This document shows, in pieces, positions 43,832 through 53,398 of a stretch of DNA of 64,000 nucleotides; positions within the stretch are counted from its first letter, which is position 1, and every line of letters starts with the position of its first letter. The notes below the pieces were generated by a model that made no database searches, was not told the DNA's origin, and saw only the letters and a list, made by a program, of their open reading frames with translations. A program made the translations under genes and the position numbers. This DNA comes from JAQBVV01 sp965249205. GTDB lineage: Bacteria; Acidobacteriota; Vicinamibacteria; Vicinamibacterales; UBA2999. The stretch spans positions 1,736,001 through 1,800,000 of the forward strand of contig CBDFLL010000006.1 in the NCBI GenBank assembly GCA_965249205.1, read 5' to 3'.

Positions 43832-44781
43832 GCCAGCTCACCTTCACGATATGCGGGGAAGTACGAGCTTGTCGTCGGGCCAGACGGCTTGGCAAGTGCC
43901 GCGTAGGCCCCGCGATCGAATATCCGTCCGCACAAGTACGCGGCTTTCGTGCCTGTAGACCAGCCTCGCTTGAACCGCGCGAGGCCGTCAGACTGTTCCT
44001 CGCGCAGACCGGCGGCGGCCCCGAGATCGAGCCAGCGCACACCCGCTGCCGCGAAGTATCGTATGGCCTTCGAGAACACCGCGTATGACGCACGCGCGTC
44101 GTATCCGACATCTGTGTAGGCGCCGAGATGGTAGTATCCCGTTTCTCCCTGCACGTACCAGACCGTCATGCCAACCGTGACGTTCTCGCGCCTGGCTCTG
44201 AACGCCACCATGCCCGGCACGCGACACTGCCGTCTGAGGGACTCCTCCGAAAATGCCGCCCAGCCCCGGATATCGTGCTTCGCACTGAGGATGCCGTAGA
44301 GGTGGACGACGTCGTCTTCGCAGGCACCGGCGCGGTCCAGTGCGTCGACCGTGACGCTCGCCAGACCTTTTCGCTCGTTGCGCCTATGATGGGCGCTAAG
44401 CATCGTTTCGGTCGAAACATGAAGGTCGACGACATGGTGCGATTTGAAGGGGACCGCGAGATCCGGAAAACACGCGGCCAGTTGCGCGCCGTCCAGATCG
44501 CAGAACGGGTCGATCACGGCCGAGAACGCCACCAGATCGGTGTTTGTCTCGAGCCAGCTAAGATCTTGCTCGAGGCCCGCCCAGTTGGGGCAGCAGAAAA
44601 TCGGGTAGCAGCCCATGGCGTCTCGGCGCTCAGAGCCGCGAATGTGCCGCTCGAGAATCCATGCGCGACTTGCTGGCAAGAATCGAGGCGCGCCGAGTCC
44701 ACCGAGCGCCGCGGCGTAGCTCGGATGGAAGTACCCGGTCGTGAGTGCGTGTGACGACGGACCGCTAGCTCCAGCCGGCAT
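43828..44781 (-). CDS. GNAT/FemAB-like acyltransferase of the glycan cluster
   Basis: 317 aa. The C-terminal half (about 125-290) matches the BioF2-like/FemAB-type GNAT fold: HHRRNERKGLASVTVD, a central FRARRENVTVGMTVWYV, then YHLGAYTDVGYDARASYAVF and RWLDLGAAAGLREE. Members acylate or aminoacylate cell-surface or lipid-linked precursors. It overlaps genes on both sides (44781/44765 and 43831/43828), which supports co-transcription. The substrate is unknown; sugar N-acylation after the aminotransferase is a reasonable guess. Confidence 0.72.
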   Translation of the reverse strand: MPAGASGPSSHALTTGYFHPSYAAALGGLGAPRFLPASRAWILERHIRGSERRDAMGCYPIFCCPNWAGLEQDLSWLETNTDLVAFSAVIDPFCDLDGAQLAACFPDLAVPFKSHHVVDLHVSTETMLSAHHRRNERKGLASVTVDALDRAGACEDDVVHLYGILSAKHDIRGWAAFSEESLRRQCRVPGMVAFRARRENVTVGMTVWYVQGETGYYHLGAYTDVGYDARASYAVFSKAIRYFAAAGVRWLDLGAAAGLREEQSDGLARFKRGWSTGTKAAYLCGRIFDRGAYAALAKPSGPTTSSYFPAYREGELA

Positions 44782-45919
44782 CGCTCAGCATCTTTCCGAG
44801 GACGGCTGACGCTTCGAAGTGCTCCTCAGCGATGGCCCGAGCCGCGCGTGCATGGCGAGCGTAGTCGAGTTCGAGTTCCCGGAGTCGTTCGACCGCCTCG
44901 TCGAGCGTACTGAACAACAGCACTCCCTCGCCGACCGGGAGCCAGTCGCCGATTCCTGTGTCCTGGTGGAGCACTGGTCGACCCGCTGCCATATAGCAGG
45001 TGCTTCGATCGCTGAACCAGCCGCATTGAGACTCGACGTACGCATGTTTGGCAACGCCGAAATCGGCCGCCGAACCCGCGATGAACGCCTGATACGCGTC
45101 GATCGTTCCCGTGACCGCCAGGGGGCTGACCAGCTGCCAGCCCAACTCGCCGAGCCGATCTCGTGGCGCACCGCCACCCATGGCGACAACGCACGACCAG
45201 CGCGTCCGCGACGGCAGGGTCATGAAGCGGTCGAACTCCCGGTTCTTGTACCCGTAGCTTCGCCCTTCATGAGTGACCTCCCTTCCAGACGTCCAGTTCA
45301 TCAGGGTTGTGATCGGCTCGCTGGCACCCTGCGTGTCAGCCTTCCAGAAACGTGTCGCGACGGCCGTCCGCGCGGGAATCCAGCGCCGTCCTGCCGCGGG
45401 GATGGAGCAGTCCGGCATGCCGATGCGGACGCCATGCGAGAACGCTGTGTCGTAGTGCTTGGTGGACTCCGCCTTCCGGCCTTCGCCCGCCAGCAATTGC
45501 AGCTGCGTGAACATCGGATCGACGTCGATGAATCCGCGACGGGGACACAACGAGAGCTCGTCGAACCAGGTGGCATCACCCATGTCGAGAACGAAGCTGG
45601 CGCGACTCAACACGTCGCGCAGGCGCGACCATCCCGAGCCATGACAGATTCCGTTCACATCGACGAAGCTGTAGTCGGACGCCGCCAGCCCGTAGCGCGG
45701 CAGGACGCCCTGAAGAAACGCCAGTGCGGCTGTCGGATCGTCGGTCATCTCGTTCGAACGCGGGTCGTAGCAATCCCCTGAACCGTTCTGCCGCTCGACG
45801 TAGTGCACCTGATAGCCCAGGCCCTCAAGGCCGGCCATCGTGTGGAGGTTGGCGAGCGCCATGCCCGCCAGCGGCAATTTACCGATGAACCCGACGACGA
45901 CGGCAATCGGTTTACTCAA
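44765..45919 (-). CDS. GT-B-like glycosyltransferase, paralogue 1
   Basis: 384 aa. It shares with the proteins at 47201 and 49229 an N-terminal GG/LxGHxVxYVE region (GLGYQVHYVERQNGSG), RRGFIDVDPMFTQL, the TTLMNWTSG...YGYKNREFDRFM block, and the donor-site-like C-terminus GWFSDRSTCYMAAGRPVLHQDTG (in parts) followed by ARAIAEEHFEA. The fold and C-terminal motif resemble family-1-type glycosyltransferases. Donor and acceptor are unknown. Confidence 0.75.
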   Translation of the reverse strand: MSKPIAVVVGFIGKLPLAGMALANLHTMAGLEGLGYQVHYVERQNGSGDCYDPRSNEMTDDPTAALAFLQGVLPRYGLAASDYSFVDVNGICHGSGWSRLRDVLSRASFVLDMGDATWFDELSLCPRRGFIDVDPMFTQLQLLAGEGRKAESTKHYDTAFSHGVRIGMPDCSIPAAGRRWIPARTAVATRFWKADTQGASEPITTLMNWTSGREVTHEGRSYGYKNREFDRFMTLPSRTRWSCVVAMGGGAPRDRLGELGWQLVSPLAVTGTIDAYQAFIAGSAADFGVAKHAYVESQCGWFSDRSTCYMAAGRPVLHQDTGIGDWLPVGEGVLLFSTLDEAVERLRELELDYARHARAARAIAEEHFEASAVLGKMLSDAGWS

Positions 45920-47204
45920 TCTGGAAAACCTCTTGTGGTCGGCCCTGGTCGCGCGTCAGCGCACATCCCGCGCGATGACCAATCCCTCGCGCGGCAACCG
46001 CGCGGCGATTTCGGCCCCGTTGGCAAGCGCAAACTTGATCAGATCGCAGATAGCAATGATGTTCTGCGGCGAGACCGCCCTTCCCGGTGGGCAGGACCAG
46101 CACTCGCTGCGTCAGCCTTTCTGTGCGTGGCAGCCGTGCTGCGACATCCGGCTGCGTCGTGCGATAGGGCTCCATCCTGTGAACGCCAGGATAGAAATAG
46201 CGACGGGCCAGCACGTTGTCCCGGTGAAGCACCTCGAGCAGCGCATCGCGGTGGAGACCGGCCTTCGCCTCATCGACTTCGACCACGACATATTGGAAGT
46301 TCCAGCGTTCGTCGCCGGTGTATTCGACGAGGCGCAGCCCGGACACACCTCGCAGCTCCTCGACGTACTGCTCGTAGTTGCGGCGGTTCCACGCCACAAC
46401 CTCGGCGATCGTCTCGAGCGACGCGAGGCCCATGGCCGCTGACACCTCCGACATCTTTCCGTTGGTCCCGATGGAGACGACGTGATCGTTGTCGCAGAAC
46501 CCGAGATTCGTCATCAGGCGGATCGCTTCCGCCAGTTCGGAATCGTCGGTCACTACGGCGCCGCCCTCGAACGTGTTCAGAAACTTCGTGGCGTGGAAGC
46601 TGAAGACCTCTGCGTCGCCGAAGCCGCCAACCGCGCGACCTCGATGTGAACAGCCGAACGCGTGGGCGGCGTCGAAGAGGAGACGGAGCTTGTGGCGTAC
46701 CGCAATGCGCTTCAGGCCTTCGACGTCACAGGCCCGTCCCCAGATGTGTACGCCGAGAATCCCGGTTGTGTGACAGGTGATGAGCGCCTCGACCTGTGCC
46801 ACATCGATCGCATGCGAGACAGGATCAATATCGCAAAAGACGGGGGTGATGCCCTGCCAGGCGAGCGCATGGGCCGTCGCCGGGAAGGTGAACGCGGGAA
46901 CGATGACCTCTCCGGACATTTCGAGTGCGCGTATCGCGACTTCGAGCCCGACCGTGGCATTGCACACAGCCACGGCGTGTCTGACTCCGGCGACCGCTGC
47001 CACTTCCCGCTCGAACTCGAGAACCTCCGGTCCGCGGTTGGTGAGCCAGCCGCGATCGAAGACCCGCCGCATCCGTGCCTCCACTCGGTCGTAGGGCGGA
47101 AGGTTGGGCTGGCCGACGTGTAGGGGGCGGTCGAACAGCGGGCGACCGCCGAAGGCGCCGAGCGCGTCGACCGTCCGTACGCCAAGTTCTCCCGTCGAGT
47201 TCAT
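45912..47204 (-). CDS. DegT/DnrJ/EryC1/StrS-type PLP aminotransferase, C-terminus frameshifted
   Basis: Sugar aminotransferases of this family install amino groups on nucleotide-linked keto-sugars. Conserved features: NATVGLEVAIRAL, VPAFTFPATAHALAW, DAAHAFG and the PLP lysine in SFHATKFLNTFEGG. After VLVLPTGK the frame becomes abnormal. Dropping one C from the run at 46078-46080 restores AVSPQNIIAICDLIKFAL and a stop at 45956, giving about 416 aa. As written, the gene runs to 45912 and overlaps the next start. Most of the enzyme is unaffected, so this may be a sequencing error. Confidence 0.9.
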   Translation of the reverse strand: MNSTGELGVRTVDALGAFGGRPLFDRPLHVGQPNLPPYDRVEARMRRVFDRGWLTNRGPEVLEFEREVAAVAGVRHAVAVCNATVGLEVAIRALEMSGEVIVPAFTFPATAHALAWQGITPVFCDIDPVSHAIDVAQVEALITCHTTGILGVHIWGRACDVEGLKRIAVRHKLRLLFDAAHAFGCSHRGRAVGGFGDAEVFSFHATKFLNTFEGGAVVTDDSELAEAIRLMTNLGFCDNDHVVSIGTNGKMSEVSAAMGLASLETIAEVVAWNRRNYEQYVEELRGVSGLRLVEYTGDERWNFQYVVVEVDEAKAGLHRDALLEVLHRDNVLARRYFYPGVHRMEPYRTTQPDVAARLPRTERLTQRVLVLPTGKGGLAAEHHCYLRSDQVCACQRGRNRRAVAARGIGHRAGCALTRDQGRPQEVFQIE

Positions 47205-48340
47205 AGAATCTCTTCGAGAAACCGGCCGAGAATCTTTTCAGCATCGAAATACATGCCGGCGATCTCACGTGCCCACGCCGACTGCCGAGGAAAGTCGCTG
47301 TTGATCGTAGCCACGGCCGCAGCCGCTTCCTCCACCGTGCGAACCGCGAAGACGCCCCGGCCGTTTGGAATGTGATCGCTGAACCCGGTGTCCTCGATGA
47401 CCACCGGGCGACCGGCTGCCAGGTACGCGGTGCTTCGGTCGCTGAACCAGCCGCTATTGGTGGCGACGAACACGTGTTTGCAGACGCTGAACTCGCCTCG
47501 CGAGCCACGAACGTACTCCCAGAAGCTGTCGAACGACGCGGTGACGGCGTGGGCGTCCTGAAGGGTCCAACCCGCCTGTGCAAGCCGTTGCCTGGGCACG
47601 TGTTTGCCGGCGACGGCGATCTCCATCGGCGCCGCTGTTCTCCGCGGTAAGTCGAGAAAGTGCTCGAACTCGACATCCTTCTGGCCGAACGTCTGCCCGT
47701 TGAACTGGATCTGGTCGTGCGACTGCCAGTTCATCACCGTGGTGAACGGCCTGGAGGCGCTCGTCGTCATCGGCACCGGTTCGTCCATGACGATCGGGTG
47801 CCACAGGTGACCCCATGTGCGGCCGGCGGTGGGCGCGGAGCTCCTCGCGGTCCCGACGTTGCGGCCGACGGTGTAGTAGTAGTCGTACTGCGGCAGCGGC
47901 TCGCCGCCTGCGAGTCGCTTCTCCATTTTCATCTGTGTAAAGCCGGGCTCTCCGTCCAGCAGGATCCGCACACCACCTGTGGCTTCGGGAAGCCACGCAC
48001 CGTGAGTCCCCATGTCAAGGAACACGTCGGCCGTTCTGAACACATCCTCGATCTGCCCGCGCGACAAACCGAAGTACTGTTGGCGGGCATCCACAAAACA
48101 CCAGCGGTCCGCAAGTCCGAACCGCTCGAGCAGCGCGCCGACGGTTCTGGCGCCGTAGGTGCAGTCGTCGCTCATCACGTTCCGGATCGGGTCGTAACAA
48201 GCGTCCGCGTACCCAGCCTTCTCGACAAAGTACACGTCGTGCCCCAACCGCTGAAATCCTCGGAGGTACTGGAGGACGTAGGACATCATCCCGCCAAGCG
48301 GATACCGCACCATGTACGATCCAACCACCACGCGCGCCAT
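47201..48340 (-). CDS. GT-B-like glycosyltransferase, paralogue 2
   Basis: 379 aa, paralogous to 44765 and 49229. Shared parts: YLRGFQRLGHDVYFVEKAG, the LDGEPGFTQMKM segment, TTVMNWQSHDQIQFNGQ, QKDVEFEHFLDLP, and the C-terminal NSGWFSDRSTAYLAAGRPV followed by VIEDTGFSDHIPNGRGV. Its start lies close to the pyruvyltransferase stop and its stop overlaps the aminotransferase start. Confidence 0.76.
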   Translation of the reverse strand: MARVVVGSYMVRYPLGGMMSYVLQYLRGFQRLGHDVYFVEKAGYADACYDPIRNVMSDDCTYGARTVGALLERFGLADRWCFVDARQQYFGLSRGQIEDVFRTADVFLDMGTHGAWLPEATGGVRILLDGEPGFTQMKMEKRLAGGEPLPQYDYYYTVGRNVGTARSSAPTAGRTWGHLWHPIVMDEPVPMTTSASRPFTTVMNWQSHDQIQFNGQTFGQKDVEFEHFLDLPRRTAAPMEIAVAGKHVPRQRLAQAGWTLQDAHAVTASFDSFWEYVRGSRGEFSVCKHVFVATNSGWFSDRSTAYLAAGRPVVIEDTGFSDHIPNGRGVFAVRTVEEAAAAVATINSDFPRQSAWAREIAGMYFDAEKILGRFLEEIL

Positions 48341-48344
48341 CGAT

Positions 48345-49232
48345 TCACCCGACCCGCGCGGGCGATTTCATCGCCTCAATGAAGCGATCGTGGACGTCCG
48401 AGAGACGGGTTCGCGCTCGCTCGCCAGCGGTTCGCGCGTGCTCGCGTGCTGCCGCAGTCAAGCAGTAATCAAATGCTCTCGAAAGATCGCCATCATCCAC
48501 CGCGTCTGCCACGAAGGAGGCCGGCCAACCGATCGTGTTCGACTGACGCCGAAGCTTCGCGCCGCCAGCAATCGGGTCAAGAGCTACCACCGGCACGCGA
48601 TGCTTGAGCGCCAGCACCAGACCGTGAAGGCGCGTGGTCACCACGACATCCATCCGGGCGATGAGTGACTCAACTGCTTCGGCAGTCCGTAGGCCGGTCG
48701 CGTTCACGTCGAGCCGGGTGTCGATCCTGACCGGCGCCATCGGCCGCGACGCCACAAGGCGCTCCACGGCGGCGTTCGCGAGATCGTGCGCGCCGTTCCG
48801 ATACTCCTTTTGGTGGTGCGCGAGCACGACGCCGACCACTGGTACCGGCTGTGCTGGCGCCAGAAACGCGAGGTCCGGCCGCACTGTGGCCGAACTGTCC
48901 CGTTCCAGGAGCAGGTCGAAAGGGTTCCACGTTTCGAGTGGTTCCAGCATCGACAGATTCACACCGACCAGCCGACGTCCCGCAAAGCGCTCTAGAAACC
49001 CCGGGATCGGCCACCCGTTGCCAAACGGACCGCAGACGAAGACTACATCCGAATAGCCGGCTGGATCGACGGTGCTCCACTCGACGCCACCCACAAACGG
49101 CGGCGCGATCGCGACATCGTATGGGCGCCCGGCGTCTTCGAGCCATCGACAGACCAAATCGCGAGTCAACAGGTCGCCCGCGGTGGCGCCCATTTGGGGG
49201 AAACTGAACCAACCTGCCACGAGTGTCTTCAA
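48345..49232 (-). CDS. Polysaccharide pyruvyl transferase-family protein
   Basis: 295 aa. PF04230-like: an opening SFPQMGATAGDLLTRDLV, a middle VVFVCGPFGNGWP, and the C-terminal signature MDVVVTTRLHGLVLALKHRVP with VALDPIAGGAK. Members transfer pyruvate ketals to sugars or act as related GT-B-type enzymes. The context among glycosyltransferases and a sugar aminotransferase supports surface-glycan decoration. It overlaps the upstream GT gene by 4 bases. Confidence 0.82.
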   Translation of the reverse strand: MKTLVAGWFSFPQMGATAGDLLTRDLVCRWLEDAGRPYDVAIAPPFVGGVEWSTVDPAGYSDVVFVCGPFGNGWPIPGFLERFAGRRLVGVNLSMLEPLETWNPFDLLLERDSSATVRPDLAFLAPAQPVPVVGVVLAHHQKEYRNGAHDLANAAVERLVASRPMAPVRIDTRLDVNATGLRTAEAVESLIARMDVVVTTRLHGLVLALKHRVPVVALDPIAGGAKLRRQSNTIGWPASFVADAVDDGDLSRAFDYCLTAAAREHARTAGERARTRLSDVHDRFIEAMKSPARVG

Positions 49233-50506
49233 GCTCTCACCTGTGCGAGCGTGGCGTGGCGGCCGGTGGTCATCGCGCGTTCGATGAGGTCGGTCAGCAC
49301 ACGATCGGAATCGAAGTACGCGGCGGCAATTTCCCTAGCCGCCACGGCCTGGCGCGGATAGTCCGCCTCGACCTCGCCAACCGCAGCCGCGGCCTCATCC
49401 AGTGACGAGAAGGCCAGTACGCCCAAACCCGTCGGGATGACGTCGCCGAACCCCGTATCCTCGACGATGACAGGTCTCCCCGCTGCTAAGTAGCAGGCGG
49501 ATCGGCAGCTGAACCAACCCGGGCGCCCCTTCACGTAGCCGTTCTTTGCCACGCTCCACTCGCCTTTCGACGACTGGATGTACGCCCGATAGCGATCGAG
49601 ATTGGAGCAGGCCGCGTGAGCGTCAATCACCTTCCAGCCGGCTTGCGTCAGGCGCTCGGAGGCGCTCAGCCGTACGCCCGACGGAGCCCGTCTGGCCGCG
49701 TCGCCGCCCGATTTCCACTGCACGTGCTCCGTGGCGTTGAGCGCAACCTCGAACGTCATGCCCGGCCGCGTGCGCGGAAGCTCGACGAACCGCTGGAACT
49801 CGATGTCCTTCTGTCCGTACTGCTGACCGCCATGTCGCAGTGGCTTGTAATTCGTCCAGCTCATGACGGTCGTGTAGGCCGGCCTCGGCTCCCGGGTGGG
49901 CGTCCACTCAGAAAGGATAATCGGCTGACGTGTCGGAAGCCACGTGTACGCCGTTCCAGGCACGGGTGCCGACAGGCGCTCGCCGAAGCTGAAGTGCACA
50001 TCGTGGGCCGCAACGCGCTTTCGAAACTTCAGCTGACCACGTGGCAAAGCCAACTTGATCTGTGTGAACACCGGATCGGAGTCGATGTACGCGAGCCGTG
50101 TGATGCTGCGGTAGTCCGAGGGCCTCTTGAGCGTACCTGACAGATTAATCAGCAGGTCTGCGGTCCGGAGCACATCGCGCCGCTTCGCGCCGGACATACC
50201 GAACCAGCGCGGTTTGATCGGAAAGCGATACGCCCACCGCTCGCCAAGCCCAAATCGCGCCATTACTGTTGATAAGTGATTCACGTTCGCGCTGGGGTCG
50301 TGCGCGACCCAGTCCTGGCCCGAGGCACCGCCATTCAGCGTGTACGGCCACTCACCAGAGTCTTCGAAATAGTAGACATCGTGGCCGAGACGATGAAGTC
50401 CGAGTGGGTACTGCACGTAGTCCCACGCCACGCCGCCGAGCCACGGATGCTGCGCAATCAGACCGGTGACGACGATCCGAAGGGATTGACTCGTGCGTCC
50501 AGTCAT
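49229..50506 (-). CDS. GT-B-like glycosyltransferase, paralogue 3
   Basis: 425 aa, the longest of the three. Landmarks: PWLGGVAWDYVQYPLGLHRL, then GHDVYYFEDSGEWPYTL, the IDSDPVFTQIKL segment, the MSWTNYKPL...YGQKDIEFQRFVELP block, and GWFSCRSACYLAAGRPVIVED with FGDVIPTGLGV. An inserted Lys/Arg-rich region (about 255-275) is absent from its paralogues. A fragment matching GHDVYYFEDSGEWP also lies at 51536-51646. Confidence 0.77.
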   Translation of the reverse strand: MTGRTSQSLRIVVTGLIAQHPWLGGVAWDYVQYPLGLHRLGHDVYYFEDSGEWPYTLNGGASGQDWVAHDPSANVNHLSTVMARFGLGERWAYRFPIKPRWFGMSGAKRRDVLRTADLLINLSGTLKRPSDYRSITRLAYIDSDPVFTQIKLALPRGQLKFRKRVAAHDVHFSFGERLSAPVPGTAYTWLPTRQPIILSEWTPTREPRPAYTTVMSWTNYKPLRHGGQQYGQKDIEFQRFVELPRTRPGMTFEVALNATEHVQWKSGGDAARRAPSGVRLSASERLTQAGWKVIDAHAACSNLDRYRAYIQSSKGEWSVAKNGYVKGRPGWFSCRSACYLAAGRPVIVEDTGFGDVIPTGLGVLAFSSLDEAAAAVGEVEADYPRQAVAAREIAAAYFDSDRVLTDLIERAMTTGRHATLAQVRA

Positions 50507-50509
50507 CTA

Positions 50510-51475
50510 TTAGGCAAGGCCCACTTGCACGGCAGCTGTGCGCAGCGGGCCGAGCCGCCAGTACTCATCCTCCAGCGTACGTCGTGGGTTATCCCCCAGC
50601 CACCGGAGTTCAACATAGACCTGGGCGAAGCCGAGCCGTTCATCGAACCCCTTGGATGTTCCCCCGGGCCATCTGGCATGTCGATACTATTTTTTTGTCT
50701 CTTTCGCGACGTCGGCCGGCCAGCCCTCGATGAGCATCGCCAGGTCAATCTCCCCTGCGGCGACCGCACAGGACTCCCAATCGACCACGTGCACTTTGTC
50801 GCCGGAGACGAGCACGTTACTCTTATAGAACTCCCCATGGATAATGGTGGCGCTAGATAACAGTCGAGCCGACCCATTCTGCACAAACCGATCACACAGC
50901 CGTTCAAGCCATTCCGCGTCCTGCCCCGTCAAGAACTGCCGGCAGTAGTCCCGAGTTCGGAGTGCCCAGCTGGCGTAGTAATCAGAGTCGTAGCGAATCA
51001 GGAAGCTCGAACCCGCCTTCGCTGAAAACCGCTTGGCACACCGGTGAAAAGCACCCAGCCATGCCCCGGCGAGCTGAAGCTGCGGCGCATCAAGGTATTC
51101 GGCGCTCTCCACGTACTCAAGCACCAGCATCTTGCTGCCCGTTCTTGCATCGACATGCAACCCGTAGCACCTCGGGGTCGACACTCCCAGTGGCTTGAGG
51201 ACTCGGCCGTAAACATCCGCCTCGTAGCAAACGCCTCGTCGATGACCCCAGGTGTTCCACATCTCAGCGGGTGCGTATTTGCAAAGCAGCTTGAGCGTGC
51301 GGCCATCTACCAGAAGACACTTCACGATCTCACTGTCGAACGTGCTCGAGAGAGGATTGGACAAACGTTCCAGCACGTTGGAAAGCGGTGTGTCACTTTT
51401 ACGCGCCGCCAAAAGCCCTCTCAACGCGTTGGACAGAGTCCGATCATCCGGAAAGAAATCGTCTTGAGATGTCAT
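50510..51475 (-). pseudogene. APH-like small-molecule/sugar kinase interrupted by an in-frame TAG
   Basis: The APH (aminoglycoside phosphotransferase) fold is shown by MLVLEYVESAEYLD, the catalytic-loop variant IIHGEFYKSNVLV (HGExxxxN) and HVVDWESCAV with the metal Asp. The chain stops at TAG (50687-50689) after KETKK. In the same frame, 58 codons then continue as protein-like sequence (RLGFAQVYVELRWLGDNP, RRTLEDEYWRLGPLRTAAV) to a TAA at 50510, which is a normal APH C-terminus. The amber codon follows seven A residues. Intact length would be about 321 aa. Start at ATG 51475. Confidence 0.8.
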
Positions 51476-51535
51476 ATCTAGGTCGCCGCCCGTCACCCCA
51501 GTCGGCGGTCGTAACGCCACACACGGATCCATGAA

Positions 51536-51646
51536 TCAAGGATTCCGGGACTTCGAGGCTTTTTCTAGAGCACCATACGTGAGGCAGGTCGTCCACCATG
51601 TAAATGGTCGCTCGTCGGAGTCTTCGAAAGAGTAGACGTCGTCGCT
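51536..51646 (-). pseudogene. Fragment of a fourth glycosyltransferase paralogue
   Basis: 37 codons reading DDVYSFEDSDERPFTWWT from 51643, closely matching HDVYYFEDSGEWPYTL of the GT at 49229, and ending in TGA at 51536-51538. Nothing before or after continues the alignment. It lies between the APH-like gene and the ABC exporter and is best read as a deletion remnant. Confidence 0.65.
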
Positions 51647-51649
51647 CGG

Positions 51650-53398
51650 TCATCGAACCGCGACGTCCGCCGCCAGGGTTGCCGGAACCAGGCGCCCGTG
51701 CTGCAACACGAGCTGAACATTGCATTGCGCGAGGGTGTTCAGCCGATGCGCGATGATGAACGTCGTCCGACCCTCCATCAAGCGATCCATGGCACGTATG
51801 ATCATGGCTTCGGTACCCAGGTCGACCGAGCTGGTCGGCTCGTCGAAGATCAGGACCGGGGCGTCCTTGAGAAACGCGCGCGCGAGCGAGACACGCTGAC
51901 GCTCGCCGCCAGAGAGTTGGAGGCCGCGCTCGCCGACGAGGGTGCCGTACCCTTCGGGGAGTGCCGTGATGAACTCGTGCGCGCTTGCAGCTTTCGCGGC
52001 TGCGACGATCTGCTCTGAACTGGCATCGGGCCTCGCGTACGCGATGTTCTCGGCCAACGTCGTCGAGAACAACACGGGTTCCTGCAAGACGATGGCGAAT
52101 TGGCTACGGAGGTCTCCCAGCCTGTAATCCCGAAGGTCCACGCCGTCGAGCAAGATCGCTCCACTGCCGGGATCGGCCAGACGTGGCAGGAGATTGACCA
52201 GTGTGGTCTTCCCGGCGCCTGTTGGCCCAGCGATCCCCACCCGTGAGCCTGGCGAGATGTCGAAAGAAATATCTCTGAGCACCGGCCGATCGGCCTCATA
52301 TCCGAACGATACATTCCGAAAGCTGACCGCTCCCGATGCGCGGGCAAGGGGCCTCGCACCCGGCAGCTCGACCACACTGAGGGGTTCGTCGAGCAGGGCA
52401 AACGCTCTTGCGGCTCCCTCAATCGAACCCTGAATCTGGCCGATGCGCTTGGTAATCGTCTGCACCGGCGAAAACCACTGGACCATGTAGGCCATGATGA
52501 GCAGGAGCTCGCCCACGCTGAGCGCGCCTGACTGGACGTGCCTCGTTCCGAGGTAGAGGGTCACCGCCGTGCCCGCCGCGATCGTCATTCCAACGGCGAG
52601 ATCAAAACCGCCCTGCGTGCGGGCGAGACGAATCTGCCCCGACATCGCGCGTGTGGAATACCGGGTGAATCGCTCTTCCTCTCGCTGCTCCTGACCGAAC
52701 GCTCGAACAACACGCAACGCCCCGAGCGCTTCCTGGACAACGGCCATCGATGAGCTGTCAGACTCTTTGATGGTCGCCCACTGCTGGCGAAGTCGTCCGC
52801 TCGAAGCGCGCGCCACCCAGAAGAGGAACGGCGTCATGGCCAGGGCAACGATGGCCAGGGTCCAGTCAAGGTTCGTGATGACGACGGTCATGGCCGCGAG
52901 CGTCAGGCCGGCGGTGACGAACGGCACGACACCGTTGACGGCGAGGTTTTGCACCGCCTGTGCGTCGTACTGGATGCGGTATGTCGAGTCGCTCGAGCCA
53001 CGCGTGTCGTGGTACGTCATCGACAACCGCTGCACGTGGGCAAACAGTCGCGCGCGGAACCCCAAGAGCATCCGCTCCGTCGTGGAGGCTTGAAGCACCC
53101 AGGTCGCCATCGCCTGTAACTCGCTGAGCAGCGCGACGCCAAGCAGCACAGCTAACGCGACTGTGAGCGCACCGCCAGGACCCAACCCAACAGGCAACAG
53201 ACTCGTCATCCACTGAGGAAGCGGGTCGCTACCGATGACGCTGTCGACGACGATCTTCAACGGCAGCGGGGTCAGCAGTGCCAAGGGGGTCGACAGCAAA
53301 CTCAGCAACATCACGCCTGTGATGTGCCAGCGATACGGACGAGCCACGTCGAAGAGGCGCCTATAGAGCGCCAGCGTCGAGTAGCGAGGCGCGTCCAT
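51650..53398 (-). CDS. ABC exporter, fused membrane and ATPase domains (MsbA-like)
   Basis: 582 aa. Six transmembrane helices (about 20-310) precede the nucleotide-binding domain: Walker A GPTGAGKTTLVNLL, Q-loop VLQEPVLFSTTL, signature LSGGERQRVSLARAFL, Walker B VLIFDEPTSSVD and the H-loop AHRLNTL. It probably exports or flips the glycan, glycolipid or other product of the cluster. The ATG at 53398 overlaps an upstream stop (TGATG), a typical coupling. The open frame upstream of it has no family similarity. Confidence 0.94.
   Translation of the reverse strand: MDAPRYSTLALYRRLFDVARPYRWHITGVMLLSLLSTPLALLTPLPLKIVVDSVIGSDPLPQWMTSLLPVGLGPGGALTVALAVLLGVALLSELQAMATWVLQASTTERMLLGFRARLFAHVQRLSMTYHDTRGSSDSTYRIQYDAQAVQNLAVNGVVPFVTAGLTLAAMTVVITNLDWTLAIVALAMTPFLFWVARASSGRLRQQWATIKESDSSSMAVVQEALGALRVVRAFGQEQREEERFTRYSTRAMSGQIRLARTQGGFDLAVGMTIAAGTAVTLYLGTRHVQSGALSVGELLLIMAYMVQWFSPVQTITKRIGQIQGSIEGAARAFALLDEPLSVVELPGARPLARASGAVSFRNVSFGYEADRPVLRDISFDISPGSRVGIAGPTGAGKTTLVNLLPRLADPGSGAILLDGVDLRDYRLGDLRSQFAIVLQEPVLFSTTLAENIAYARPDASSEQIVAAAKAASAHEFITALPEGYGTLVGERGLQLSGGERQRVSLARAFLKDAPVLIFDEPTSSVDLGTEAMIIRAMDRLMEGRTTFIIAHRLNTLAQCNVQLVLQHGRLVPATLAADVAVR

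Noticed and set aside
51444..51725. 93-aa frame between the APH-like gene and the ABC exporter
   Set aside because: It covers the GT fragment in the wrong frame and part of the ABC gene; the supported content is the 37-codon remnant only.
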